DNA of 62,000 nt from Zygnema cylindricum (taxonomy: Eukaryota; Streptophyta; Zygnematophyceae; Zygnematales; Zygnemataceae), in contig JBBHKE010001576.1 in NCBI GenBank assembly GCA_037447655.1, positions 1 through 62,000 on the forward strand. The letters are read 5' to 3'. The notes below the pieces were generated by a model. That model had not been told where the DNA came from, made no database searches, and saw nothing but the letters and a program-made list of their open reading frames with translations. Position 1 is the stretch's first letter. Each line of letters starts with the position of its first letter. Of the stretch, positions 22,868-36,012 are shown piece by piece. A program made the position numbers and the translations under genes.

Positions 22868-22872
22868 TCTAG

Positions 22873-25065
<2,193 letters not shown>

Positions 25066-26167
25066 CATCGTGAGTCGTTACTAGCGTCAAAGATTAATGA
25101 GCGTAAAAAACAAATTAGAGTTGTTAACGCTAATTGGGAATTGGGGAAATTTTAAGGAAATCATTTACTCTAATTTGTTTTTAAAATTATAATTAAAAAT
25201 TTTATTTAAGAATTATGGTCAAAATTTAGGGGATCGAATTAGCGTTATATATGCTAATAACTAGTGTTGTGTATCGGTAAAAAACTTATCGCGATAACAC
25301 CGATACTGATAGTTATCGGTTATTGAACGGTCAGCGGTCTCGATATATTTGTACTTCCTGTACTTTCTGTCCGGAGTGCTTTATGTCCGGTAAACTGAAC
25401 GGTAAATTTACGAGAAATGTACGGTTTTTTACGGGAAATGTACGGAATTTGACGAAATAATACGTTGCACTTTGTAGTACTTTTTGGGCGGTTAACTGAA
25501 CATAAATTTTACTGGGAACGTACGAAATTGTACCAATAAACTGATTATCATGGAACGGTAAAAAGACAGCGGACACAAAGTACAACGGATGCAAAATAAC
25601 ATTATGCTCGCCGCCGGAATCGAACGGACGACATTAAATGAGAAAATACGAGCGGACGGTCAGCGTGAGCGCCGGCATCTCGGAATGGCTTTTTTGGCGG
25701 CTTTTGCCAAAAAAGTCGATGGATTGACACGTGGCAGGTTTCCAGTGGATCCCAAAAAATAAAGGGACAAAGCCACGGCGTCGGATGTGAAAGGTACATC
25801 GTTTTAAGTGGAGCCGTACTAAAGAAGTACACATCTTATGCCGACTACTGTACTCTCGGCTTGTACAAATGATCTGATTGGTAGGTACCTCAAGGGTTGT
25901 GAGTAGGGCGCGTCGGGGGAATAAGACGTACAGTTGAGTGTTCATGCCGTACATTTATCTGTACGGCTCGTACATTTATCGCCGATAGTTATCGTTATCG
26001 GCATTATCGCCGATAAGTAGCCGATATTATCGGCTACTTATCGGCGATAAGACCGATAGCGATATATCGTACCAATATATCGATTATCGGGTCCCCGAAA
26101 AAAGACCCATATCGGTTATCGGCAAATCCTTACCGATACACAACACTACTAATAACGATTAGCGTTG
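25066..26167. mobile_element. Stowaway-like MITE, copy b, interrupted by a hAT-type element
   Basis: The left end CATCGTGAGTCGTTACTAGC is preceded by TA. The right end, GCTAATAACGATTAGCGTTG once the insertion is discounted, is followed by TA. The hAT-type element at 25262-26148 sits inside the right terminal repeat and has duplicated CTAATAAC, which is part of this MITE's own end. Without the insertion the MITE is roughly 210 bp, like its relatives. Confidence 0.7.
25254..26156. mobile_element. Non-autonomous hAT-type element, family 1, copy A
   Basis: The element is 25262-26148 (887 bp) with terminal inverted repeats TAGTGTTGTGTATCGGTAA. It is flanked by an exact 8-bp direct repeat CTAATAAC at 25254-25261 and 26149-26156; an 8-bp duplication is the hallmark of hAT transposition. 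There is no transposase. The subterminal regions are dense in CCGATA/TATCGG and ATATCG motifs, probably transposase binding sites (inferred). A perfect palindrome with 23-bp arms lies at 26004-26050. The middle (25600-25810) is shared with copy C at 39650-39890. Confidence 0.92.
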
Positions 26168-26518
26168 TACTGTACCGAATCTTGCAACTTTTCGCGACGT
26201 TTCGAACACGACGAACAGGTCCACGTCGCCCCCACCTCCCGCCTTTTCTATACGACCGTATGTTTAGGGTTTTCTATTTGTTTTTGTTTTTTTTTATTAA
26301 AAAAACAAAAATTAAAAGACCCTAAATATATAAACCCTATTTTAGATACCTGATTACGGCCTTTGTTTGGGAGTGCGGGACGGGTCCCGAGAGGTGTCGA
26401 AGGTCTCGCAAATGTACGGAGGCTTGCTCGATACCCGTACCGTAGTTTTTTTTCGAAAGCCGCCCCTCCACCGTGGCGCATCCCCAACCGTCGGTCTGCA
26501 TGTGGGCCGGTCTGCACG

Positions 26519-26688
26519 GGTCACAATTGGGTACCCAATTTTGTTTCTACAGCATTACTGGATGCGTACCCGGACGGCTGCGCCGGATCCGGAACGTATT
26601 CGGGTGCCAAATGTGGATTTGACCGGTTGATTCAAAAAAAACAAGAAAATCTCGAGTACCGTCTAGCTCCGGGTACCCGATTGTGACC
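26519..26688. repeat. Inverted repeat pair
   Basis: Arms 26519-26536 (GGTCACAATTGGGTACCC) and 26671-26688 pair at 17 of 18 positions. Outside each arm is a CCGGTCTG-containing stretch, and the right side ends GTACACCCCTA, similar to some hAT ends. This may be another MITE, but no target duplication was found. Confidence 0.6.
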
Positions 26689-26958
26689 TCTGCCGGTCTG
26701 TACACCCCTACTGTAGTAGCGCCAATATCGTACGGAACGATGCTTTTTGTCCCTAAAGCATGACGAGAAGTGAAAGGTCTGTTCTGTCGCTTGCAACGAA
26801 TATATCCAAAGGGGTCACGTACTTACGTCACATTACTTTCGCGCTCTAAAATTCCGGACGCACCGAATCAGCTACTCACACCTGGTAAATTTTCCGTACC
26901 ATACCACGGAATTCGCATGCGAGTTCAACTACGCGCCAGCCGTACATCCCGGCCACCA

Positions 26959-28167
26959 CTTTAAATCATAGTTCAAAAGTAGGTGAAAGTAGGCCCATAC
27001 AATATGCCTATTGCCTTAAGAGTTAAGACCCATGTTGTATTGGTCGCAAAATGAAAAAAAATAGTAACAGGTAGTGTTGGGTATCGGGTAAATTCATATC
27101 GCGATAATCTCGATCGAATATCGATCGAGCAGGATCCTCGATATATCATACCGAGACCAACATAAATCATCGCGATATATATCGCGATATATAGTATTTT
27201 TAAAATTTTTTATTTTTATTTTTGTATATAATATGTTATTTTAGCGAAAAAGTCAAATTGTCCAATACGCCACGTACGCCGTGATTTTCGTTCCGTGACT
27301 TAAAGGTAGACGCCGCAAAATGTAACCGACAAAAAAGTACTAATTCTGAAATTATAATAATTAATTATTTGGGGTATGGTTACACGAGGAGGTCTCTGTA
27401 ATAGTACGGACAACAAAATTTATGTATTACAGAGGCCTCAGGTACATCGCGTATCTTTTGTCAAAAATTTTTACATACGTGTTCTGATATAAGTGGTTCC
27501 ACGTAAGCTGACTACCAAATCTAAAAAATCATTGAATATCTGGAAACCGACCTTTTTCGTCTGGAAAATCGTACTTGCGTATGATGTACGTGTATTTCAC
27601 AAGTGTACCTCGTCAATGTACCTCAGAGATCTCCTTCACTCTGCTGACTTTCAGGAAAAAAACTGTATTTCTTTCCGGCAAAGATTTTACAGTCACTTTG
27701 TCCGAAGTCACGAGACTTTGAAAACCTGTGGGATTATATATTTTTTTAGCTTCGATATATCGACGATACGATATATTGGCGATATATTGGCGATATATCG
27801 CGATAATTTGAAATTCGATGTATCGAAGCGATATATCGATTATCGGGTACCTGAAATTCGATATATATCGAATATCGGCAATGGGTCCTCGATACCCAAC
27901 ACTAGTAACAGGGTTGAGTTGCACGTCGATCGATAGAGAATTAAACGTCATGCCTAAATTTTGAAAAAGATTAGGACAAAAAAATATTTTTCTGTGAGTT
28001 TTGAGGTTTTTTATTATTTAAACCGTCAGATTCGGACGATCGGACGGTCGTTGATCAAAGTAGCGATTTAAGAAGTTCACATGCAAAAGCCCATAACACA
28101 ACTTACGATAAAGGCGCCTACAAAAGGCCTACAAAAGAAACGCCTACTTTTGAACTATGCTTTAAAC
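26959..28167. mobile_element. hAT-type MITE, family 2, copy 1 (host of a nested element)
   Basis: The element is 26967-28159, with ends CATAGTTCAAAAGTAGGTG and its inverted form. Flanking 8-mers CTTTAAAT and CTTTAAAC differ at one position. It is enlarged by the family 1 element at 27072-27904. Three relatives lie at 29497, 58227 and 58900. The internal sequence shared with them includes CCCATACAATATGCCTATTG and CCCATAACACAACTTACGAT. Confidence 0.88.
27064..27912. mobile_element. Non-autonomous hAT-type element, family 1, copy B (nested)
   Basis: The element is 27072-27904 (833 bp) with terminal inverted repeats TAGTGTTGGGTATCG and exact 8-bp flanks GTAACAGG (27064-27071 and 27905-27912). 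The uninterrupted target sequence can be read in the related family 2 copy at about 58335-58345, confirming the insertion point. Inner sequence is rich in CGATATATCG motifs. No transposase is present. Confidence 0.93.
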
Positions 28168-28650
28168 TGTTAAAGTGCAGCTGTTCAGATTCTGGTGACG
28201 GACACATGTCCAAGCGGACAAACTCACAATTAATACCTGGATGTACAATCCATCCAGTACATTACAAAACCGCACCCCAGCAGGTCGCACCGCCAGAAGG
28301 AGACGCACCACCACGTGTCACCAAATCGGTGGGCTTCCACTGGCGTCCATACCGTACGGCGTTGAGTCCCAGGGTCCACACTTTTCCCGGGTATATCCAT
28401 CAGATTCAAGCGTGCACGGACTGCTGAAAACTTCTGGAAAGGATCTCACACGTGCGGCGGTCAACCCTGTGCCGCAAAACGCAAATGATACGCAAACTAA
28501 GCGCAAAATTGTACGTACTTTTAACATAATGACAAACATTTGAAAGGGGAAAAACGTATCGATGCGGGCGAACGTGCTGTATCAACTATAAATGTTTTTG
28601 GCATAAGGTTTTTATTTTTTAACATAAATTTTCCAATAATATACAAACGA
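28168..28650. other. No gene seen
   Basis: Short overlapping frames at 28206-28543 have no recognisable motif. The sequence contains CCACGTGTC-like and GTAC-rich stretches of the kind found throughout the window's transposon debris. Confidence 0.35.
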
Positions 28651-28658
28651 CTTTGGTA

Positions 28659-28857
28659 CACCGTGAATCGTTATTAGCCTTCTGTACGCTATATCGGCAC
28701 CCCAAAATTTTGACATTGATACCTTAAATATAATAAATTACACTATTTAAGGACGTGGACCATAATCTGCCACGTCTCCTGGAACTAAATTAGAATGAAT
28801 GATGCTAATTTTTTCTTTACACTAATAATTTCTATACGCTAATAACGATTCAAGGTG
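28659..28857. mobile_element. Stowaway-like MITE, copy c
   Basis: The left end CACCGTGAATCGTTATTAGC and the right end GCTAATAACGATTCAAGGTG are inverted copies, 199 bp in total, flanked by TA on both sides. This is the best preserved copy of the family. Confidence 0.82.
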
Positions 28858-29488
28858 TACTGTAATGGTGTACGTTTGTTACAGAAATACATATTCGTAC
28901 ATATGGAAGATGTGCGTAATCATTTTTTTAATACGGCGACATATCCAATGGCAATTTCCTCAACACAAAAGGACAATATACTTGATTTAGACTTTTTTGT
29001 CGCGCGTGAAAAATATTTTGCCCTTTACGAACCTGACGCACATTTGCAGCTTTCGGTTTTTTGGGTGACACGTGGCTGCCGAGGCTATATTTTTTGTTTC
29101 TTTGTCACGGCGACAAAAATTGTCGAGTAAAACATTTTCCCGCCTTCGGCTTTTTTAAGCAATTGTGACAGCTGGCGAAATTATTTTTTGAACTGTGAAA
29201 GCGGTAAAAAAGATACGGGAAAATATTTTAAATGTACAAAATTAAAGTACAAAAATGATCTGTCTTATGTCTAGAAAATACGTATTAAAAGCCTTTCTTT
29301 TGAAGTTTTGAATTGCAAATTCACCCCCCCGTCGATACATTTTTCATTTTTTTATTTTTTTCCGATTTTATATCGTAGAATTGAATTCTTATGACTTGAA
29401 AGTAGATGAATATCCCAATATATGTACGGAAGGCGACGAGGTTGAAACAGTACAGTACGGTATAATATAGTACAGACGAGAGTTGAAA

Positions 29489-29970
29489 CTTGAAACCATA
29501 GTTCAAAAGTAGGCGTTTCTATTGTAGGCCTTCTGTGGGGCGCCTTTATCGTAAGTTGTGTTATGTGCTTTTCATGTGATCTTCTTAAATCACTACTTTG
29601 ATCAGCGACCGTCCGATCGTCCAAATCTGACGATATTCCTATCGTAAGTTGTGTTATGGGATTTTCATGTGATCTTCTTAGATCGCTACTTTGATCAACG
29701 ACCGTCAGATCTTCTGAATCTGACGATTTAAATAAAAAGTTGCTCAAAACTCACAGAAAAAGATTTTTTTGTCCGATTTCTTTTTCAATTTTAGACATGA
29801 CGTTTAATTCTCTATCGATCCATGTGCAACTCAATCCTGTTACTATTTTATTTCATTTTGCGGCCAATACAATATGGGTCTTAAGGGTATATTACTATAT
29901 TATATTTTTTGCGTACAATAAGCATATTGTATGGGTGTACTTTCACCTACTTTTGAACTATGGTTGAAAC
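29489..29970. mobile_element. hAT-type MITE, family 2, copy 2
   Basis: The element is 29497-29962 (466 bp), with ends CATAGTTCAAAAGTAGGCG and its complement. Flanks CTTGAAAC and GTTGAAAC match at 7 of 8. It is inverted relative to copy 1. It carries a short internal duplication (CGTAAGTTGTGTTATG block at about 29550-29580 and 29642-29662). Confidence 0.88.
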
Positions 29971-29974
29971 GTAA

Positions 29975-30858
29975 AATTGAGGTGTTATTTCTGCAATTTT
30001 TTCCTTGTTGGCGTTAAATATAACGCTACCCTAGCGGGTTTCCGTGAACGCGATTATTCCGTACCCTCGTAGGAGCGAACTTGAAATGTCAGACGCCTCC
30101 CATTGGTCCATATTCTCCTAGAAGCGGGAAGCGTGTGAAGAATCTTCTCGCATACAAGATTTTGGATATGTCAATCAGAAATCTCAAATCTGACGGCCCC
30201 GATGCCTTCTAAAAATGCTCGGGGGAAATAGTGGTCAAAGTTATTACGCGTCAAAATCTTCGGAAGCCATTAATGTTTGTACATTTCACCTGCAGAAAGG
30301 TATTCATTCAACTTGCATTTTAGAGCTCTGCAAACCCATGTTCTAAAAGTGCGACACTGTATACTAAGCTCGCACGGAATTAACTCGCGTGAAGGAAATT
30401 TCCTAGTAGGAATTTCGTGCGACTACTGTAATTTTCGCCCGCACGAAAGTTTTCAGTACGGGAAATGCGTCTCCGCACGAAACGCTCGCACGTTTTCAAC
30501 AGCAAATCAACACCACTGCAGCAGTAGCACCAGAAGCTCTTCCCTTACATTTTTATTTTCCTCCTCTCCTCTACCTTTCAGTTCATACAGATACTTGCCG
30601 CGGCATTCTTTTTTGTCCACCGTATTCGCACCTTAAATAAAATATACATCTTCTATTTTTATTATTGTTATTGCTCTCATACTGAAGGTTTTTCTTGGTT
30701 GCAGTTTTTGCTCACACATCTACCTTTTTACGCGGTATACTTAGCTTAGAAGACTGTAGCGATTTTCTGTTATTGCTTTCAGACTGCAGTTATTTCTCGG
30801 GTGCAGTTGATATTCGCAGGCGGCTGGGGCAGAGAGGGAGAGAGAGAGAGAGAGAGGC
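29975..30858 (+). promoter_or_regulatory. 5' flank and GA-rich leader of the kinase gene
   Basis: Sequence upstream of the predicted kinase start codon. Immediately before the ATG is a purine run (30831-30857, mostly GA repeats), common in plant leaders. No confident TATA box or other element was identified; other open frames here lack motifs. Confidence 0.35.
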
Positions 30859-33800
30859 ATGGGACAGGCATGCTCAGGTGGCATCGACAAACTTGATGAA
30901 AAGGGTCGGGGAAGCTTTAAAACTCAATATTTTTTCTTTTATTTGAAGTTCATCATCTACATTGTGTTCATTGTGTGATTTTTGCTTTTGTGTTGTTTTT
31001 TTGTTGATTTGCTGTTTTTATTTGTTTCCTGCGTTAGTTTCATGTCCTCTAACTTTGAAGCAGGTTGTTAGTTTTTTGGACTCTTTTTCTTTGTGCTTTC
31101 TGGAAGATATCATGTGTATCTTGTGTCCTTACTTTGAAAAATTCCATTTTATCAGAGGTATAAGTCCTGCTTTTATTATTTAGTGTAGCAAGTCCCTTTT
31201 CTACCCTTAATTTGCAGCCAGTTTGTTGGGAGTAAATATAGTTTTTTTTTCTGTTTTTGAGCACTTAGAGCCGAAGGTTCATGCCTCTGAATGCCTGTTT
31301 TTTCAAAAAATAGATTTTTCTATAGTGAATACACTTTCGACTGCCGTTTGGGCGAATTAGAGTTGAAATCTAGTGAAATGTTGCTCCCTCTTATTCGTGT
31401 CCGTACGTATAAAAACCAGTTTGTACGTCTAAAAGTTAATCAGGAAAATTTTCACCTTCCATTCTGTTTTTTGTGCCGGTGCCTTTTTTTTTTAATTTTT
31501 GGAAAGTGATCATCATTCGAATTATTAGTGTTAGTAGATGGTGGAGCTTTCCTTAACATACATTCTGCCTAGCTATGTTCCGGGCAGAGAGTCTGGTGAG
31601 CACCAAAATAATATATCAAATGCGTAAAGACTATCGCTAATGTTCTCGGAGGTCACTTTTTTACAATAGTGAAATATTGGCAAGAAGTTATTTGTCATAC
31701 TAATAGTTTCCATTCTAGTTGATTCTTTTTAAATCATGTTTATGTCTCGAAAATTCAATGCTGCCGCTTTATGTTAAACAGATTGGATGGTTTTATTTAG
31801 GATGTTTGTTCCAGCTGAACCTACTGTTTCTAATACCGTATATCGTAGGTCAATAAGCTGGTGTTTTAAGTGTACCGAGGTCTTGCGAAAATGGCATATA
31901 TTTTCTCAACACAGGATTATCTAATGTTCTTTCTACAGTCAATGACCCTGGAAGCTGTTTTGCAATCAGTTGCCTGAGTTTGTTGCGCAGATTGCTAGGT
32001 CCTTTTGAGACTAGGAATTCATCTTGGAATTTGTTTTATTTTGTTTACCACTGCTTGTCCATTACTGCATAAAGCTTTAAATGGTCTATGTTTAGTGCCA
32101 TAAAAGGCTTGCATTCGGAATGCCGTTCTTTTTGCTTCAGGATTTGTGCAGGTTTGGAGTTGAATGATGTAAATATCAAAACATATCCATTAGCGCATAA
32201 CCATAAAACAGAATGCGACAAACTTGGCTTTTTGCGTGCGAATGCTCTTCATTTTACTTGTATGAATAGGTTTCCCTAACTGCGTGAATGGTTGTTGCAC
32301 TCCACTTTTTTTTTTTTTTTATGCTGAACTTTTTTGGTCCTGCTATTGTCCCTTGTTTGTGAAACTGCAGGGAGTTCTGACAGACAAGAGCCTGCAATAT
32401 TTCCGAGACGGACTCTTAGAAAGTTCAGGTTACATGAACTGCAGAGTGCGACTTCGCATTTTAAACCAAGAAATTGTCTCGGAGAGGGAAGTTTTGGAAA
32501 AGTATACTGTGGGACAATTATTGATAAGACAATAGATGGAAGGTCTGCCCAACGTAAAATTGCAGTGAAACGTTTGAATCCAGAAAGTTTTCAAGGTTAC
32601 AGAGAATGGCTGGTGAGTGTGTAAATTTGGAAACTGCATGTTCTGTTTAAACTCTCTGGCCTCGATTATAATGGTTGTGGGCTTGCCAGGATTCTTTTTA
32701 CCTTGTTGTAGTTTCTTCTTGGAAATGTACTGCCACTAAGTGGTTTAATGGCGTGCTTACCCCCGGGTTTCACGCTGTTCGTGGGATTCTTCTAACGTCG
32801 TTTGGTTTATGGAATGGTTCAGGCGGAGGTCCTCGTTTTGGGAAAATTGCAGCATAGAAATTTGGTGCATCTTGTGGGGTATTGCGGGGAAAAGAGCGAG
32901 GCTCTTCTTGTGTATGAGCTGTATCCGCGTGGCAGTGTGGACCAGATCCTCTTTTCAGGAGGTCAGTGGACTGTCTTAATTGGCTGCGCAAATTGCAATT
33001 GCTTTGTTCTCATAGTTCATGTCACTGCGATCGTTACACCGTGTATTCGTTATTAGTGTCGATGACACTATGTCAGTTCCTCTAAATTTTACCCCTGGAA
33101 ACTAAAATAGTATTAATTACACTTGTTTTTTTTTCTTAATGCTGCTTCTTTAAACTGTTCAGAATCAGCCACGTCATAATTAGAATTCATCACACTGACA
33201 TAAACTCGGAGCTGATAATTTCTTTACTCTAATGACGATGTACGGTGTGGCTTCCCACGCTCTCCATCATGTTGATGGTGTTAATAGTTTAATGTTTGCA
33301 GTAAAGCTAAAGCCTTCCTGGACAAAGGTGAAATATTGACTTATTTTTCTGGAAGCTCGAGTATGGTTATCTTGTGGCGAATTTTGGAAATTTCAGTGTA
33401 GAACTGCTTTTTCAAGTAGAAAGATAAGAAGATGACACAATGTTTTTCTCACGACCAGGAGAACATTGCCACAATAAACAGCAATGATGTTTTTTTTTTA
33501 ACTTTCCATGTGTACATTGCCATCCTCAAGTTGATGCATTCAGTGACGAAGTTCAATGTTCGAATGTCTAATTTTCAAATTATCATCACTTTTAAATTGT
33601 GAACATAACCATCAACTGTTCAATAATCCAGCTTGGCGGTGTTCTCGGGCAAAACTACATAGTTTACACCTTTTGTCCTTCGAAGGCTCTAATTTTTCTC
33701 AATTTGTAACCGGAATTGGCTGTAAGAGCTATTTATTGCATTAAAGCGATGCACGTTGCTTATGGGGAAGTAGAACACGGAGGTTGCGAGTATGGGTTTT

Positions 33801-36012
33801 TCATGTAGACTATACATTCGTCCATCAGTTTATCCTGCATTCTTAACTATGATGCTTTGGAGCAATTTCCTGATATCTTACTAAAGTACCATTTACTGGC
33901 AGGCAAGAAAAAGCAGGTCGAGATATTTATTTTCAAGAAAATATTGAAATTTCCTGACGCACTCAAGCCCGTATCTATGCCACTTCTAAGCTGTTTCTAT
34001 TTGTATCTTTGTTTAATCTATACAGTCGAAAAACCACAGAAATTCAGCTTAAATGCCCGCAATTATGTCTTAGCTCGTGACTTCACAACCAAGGAGCCGA
34101 TTTTTCTGTCTTTTTTTGTTGTTGGAAGGATTCCTCAAGGATTACACTGGTCATTTAAGTCTCGAATGCATGTGTCTTGTGGACAAGAGGGTATTGTAGA
34201 CCACAATAATTCGTGTATGGAATGAAAGGAGATGGAAGGCAATCTAGTTCCATCCAAAGTGCTCATTTGGTAGAGACTTCTTTAAGGCAGAAAATCGGCT
34301 GAAACACTTAGCAGTTTTCAGTCTAATTGTTTTCCGAAGGATTTGTGGCCACTTGTTAATTCTTATACCCAATGCATATACTACCCATGTTCCTTTCGTG
34401 AAAAACAGATGTCATGTGTTTTAGAACTCTGTGTAACTGTTGAGCTTACGGCAATATGAAAGTGAAGATGTAGAAAAAACCAAAAAGGCATGGATATAGA
34501 TTAAACAAAACAACCAACCGTGTTTAACAACAAATTCCTAACAATAACATGAATGACAAATGTTGTATGGTCTTGGTCTGAAATATATATTCCCATCACT
34601 TTTTGTTTGTGTCCATTTCCTTTCACAGACCCGGCATTGAGTTTGTCGTGGGATCGACGCATTCAGATCGCTATTGGGGCGGCAAAGGGATTGGCAGCTT
34701 TACACGAGAAGGGAGTCATCCATCGGGACTTCAAGGCCTCCAATATTCTTCTGGATGAGGTATGTTTTTTGCGAGACGCCTGCCTACTTTTCACACCAAC
34801 CGAGACATGGGGAAGAGTGCAAGACTACTGATGGGGTTGCCACACTTAAACCTACTTTACAGTAATACTGCAAGTATCTAGCCGCTAAAGCGTACAGGTT
34901 TCTGTATTTTACTGTGCCTCCAGTATGCTAGGTGCAGTAATTGTACCTTCGCTCGGTCACGGTTACATACTCCTAGTATTACTGTAATTGCGATTTAAGT
35001 GTGGCAACCCTATGAGCGGTTCTTTTTTTCTTTTTTTTCTCGATAGGGGGTCAGGCATACTGTTTGTTGGTATAAAGCAAGCATTCCTGTGTGGTCGTTA
35101 AATTTTAGATATAAAGAGAGGAGTAAGGAGGTTTACCTCGGAGTTTCAAAGAAAGGTGAAGCTGGGAGAAGTGACATTCAATGTGATGACAACAGGAAAA
35201 CATATGGCAAGCAATATGTTCTCTCCCTTTTTTTGTTTGTGTGGAAGAACAAATTTTTTTTTTTTCTCGGAACACTGGTAGGATATGGTAAATCAAAATG
35301 TCATGGATCCGTGCCTGCATTGATTTGTATGTGGATTAGTTTACAAAAGGTTGGTGGATAAATGTGGTGCAGGAGTATAACGCGAAACTGACTGATTTTG
35401 GTTTAGCAAAAGCTGGACCTGATGGAAATCAAACGCACGTATCGACTCGAGTTTTGGGAACAATGGGCTACTTGGACCCGACATACGTGGAAACAGGTGA
35501 GACATTTTGAAACGAGGACATTTGATCAATATCCTACAATACTTGCCTTTGTTTAGTGCATGATAAAAAGACAAATTAACTAGTTCTCATTATTGCAACG
35601 TGTACAACCTATATATGATTCATACATTTGGGGGAAAAAGAAGTGAATTGGAAAAAAAGTACGCAAAGTAAACTTGTTACGTGGGTCTGCATGTATTGCA
35701 GGTCATCTTACGCGGAAAAGTGATGTTTATGGGTATGGTGTCTTATTGCTTGAGCTCCTGACCGGAAAAAAAACAGTCGGGTCAGACGGTATGAGCAATT
35801 CGTTGAGCTTAACCACATGGGCCAAACCTTACTTAGCTCAAAGAAAACCCGATATGAATGTGCTGGTCGACAAGAACCTCGGCGATGATTATCCAAAAGA
35901 CGCGGCGATCAAAATCGCTTTGATTGCAAAGCATTGTCTAGAAAGCGATCCCATCATACGCCCGGAGATGAGTGTTATCCTCGAGACTTTGGAGAGTCTC
36001 CGCAGTACTTGA
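30859..36012 (+). CDS. Receptor-like cytoplasmic kinase, RLCK-VII/PBS1-like (6 exons, 330 aa)
   Basis: Exons 30859-30904, 32371-32612, 32823-32961, 34629-34759, 35373-35496 and 35702-36012; 993 nt with consistent phases. The N-terminus MGQACSG offers Gly2 and Cys5 for myristoylation and palmitoylation, so plasma-membrane anchoring is likely. Kinase landmarks: LGEGSFGKV (52-60), Lys82 in IAVKRL, Glu98 as helix C candidate, HRDFKASN (174-181), DFG (194-196), [10 protein letters not shown] (207-216) and [16 protein letters not shown]. The sequence F...L..AT..F before the domain and NPE.FQG..EWL are RLCK-VII hallmarks (recalled). Such kinases relay signals from receptor kinases, for example in immunity. 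Odd points: the APE position reads DPT (221-223), exon 1 has a weak GTCGGG donor and is the least certain exon, and there is no C-terminal extension after the kinase domain. A MITE lies in intron 3. Confidence 0.88.
33037..33247. mobile_element. Stowaway-like MITE, copy d, inside a kinase intron
   Basis: The left end CACCGTGTATTCGTTATTAG, preceded by TA, is inverted relative to the right end at about 33225-33247 (...GACGATGTACGGTG). The right flank is TG rather than TA. The element (211 bp) lies within intron 3 of the RLCK gene (32962-34628), well away from both splice sites. Confidence 0.65.

Larger units (their letters stand above)
15100..22872 (+). mobile_element. Complete but inactivated Ty3/gypsy-type LTR retrotransposon
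   Basis: The element proper is 15105-22867 (7.76 kb), flanked by a 5-bp direct repeat TCTAG at 15100-15104 and 22868-22872. Both LTRs begin TG and end CA. Internal order is primer binding site, gag, protease, reverse transcriptase, RNase H, integrase and a C-terminal tail, then a polypurine tract. Protease before RT/RNase H and integrase last is the Ty3 order. Every domain is interrupted by stop codons or frameshifts, many of them single substitutions, so it is a dead copy. The two LTRs differ by scattered substitutions and small gaps, so insertion is not recent. Confidence 0.93.

Noticed and set aside
25600-25640. tRNA-like segment (TTCGATTCC) inside hAT copies A and C
   Set aside because: Only a B-box-like core is present; no full cloverleaf could be drawn. 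It is part of the shared interior of the transposon family.
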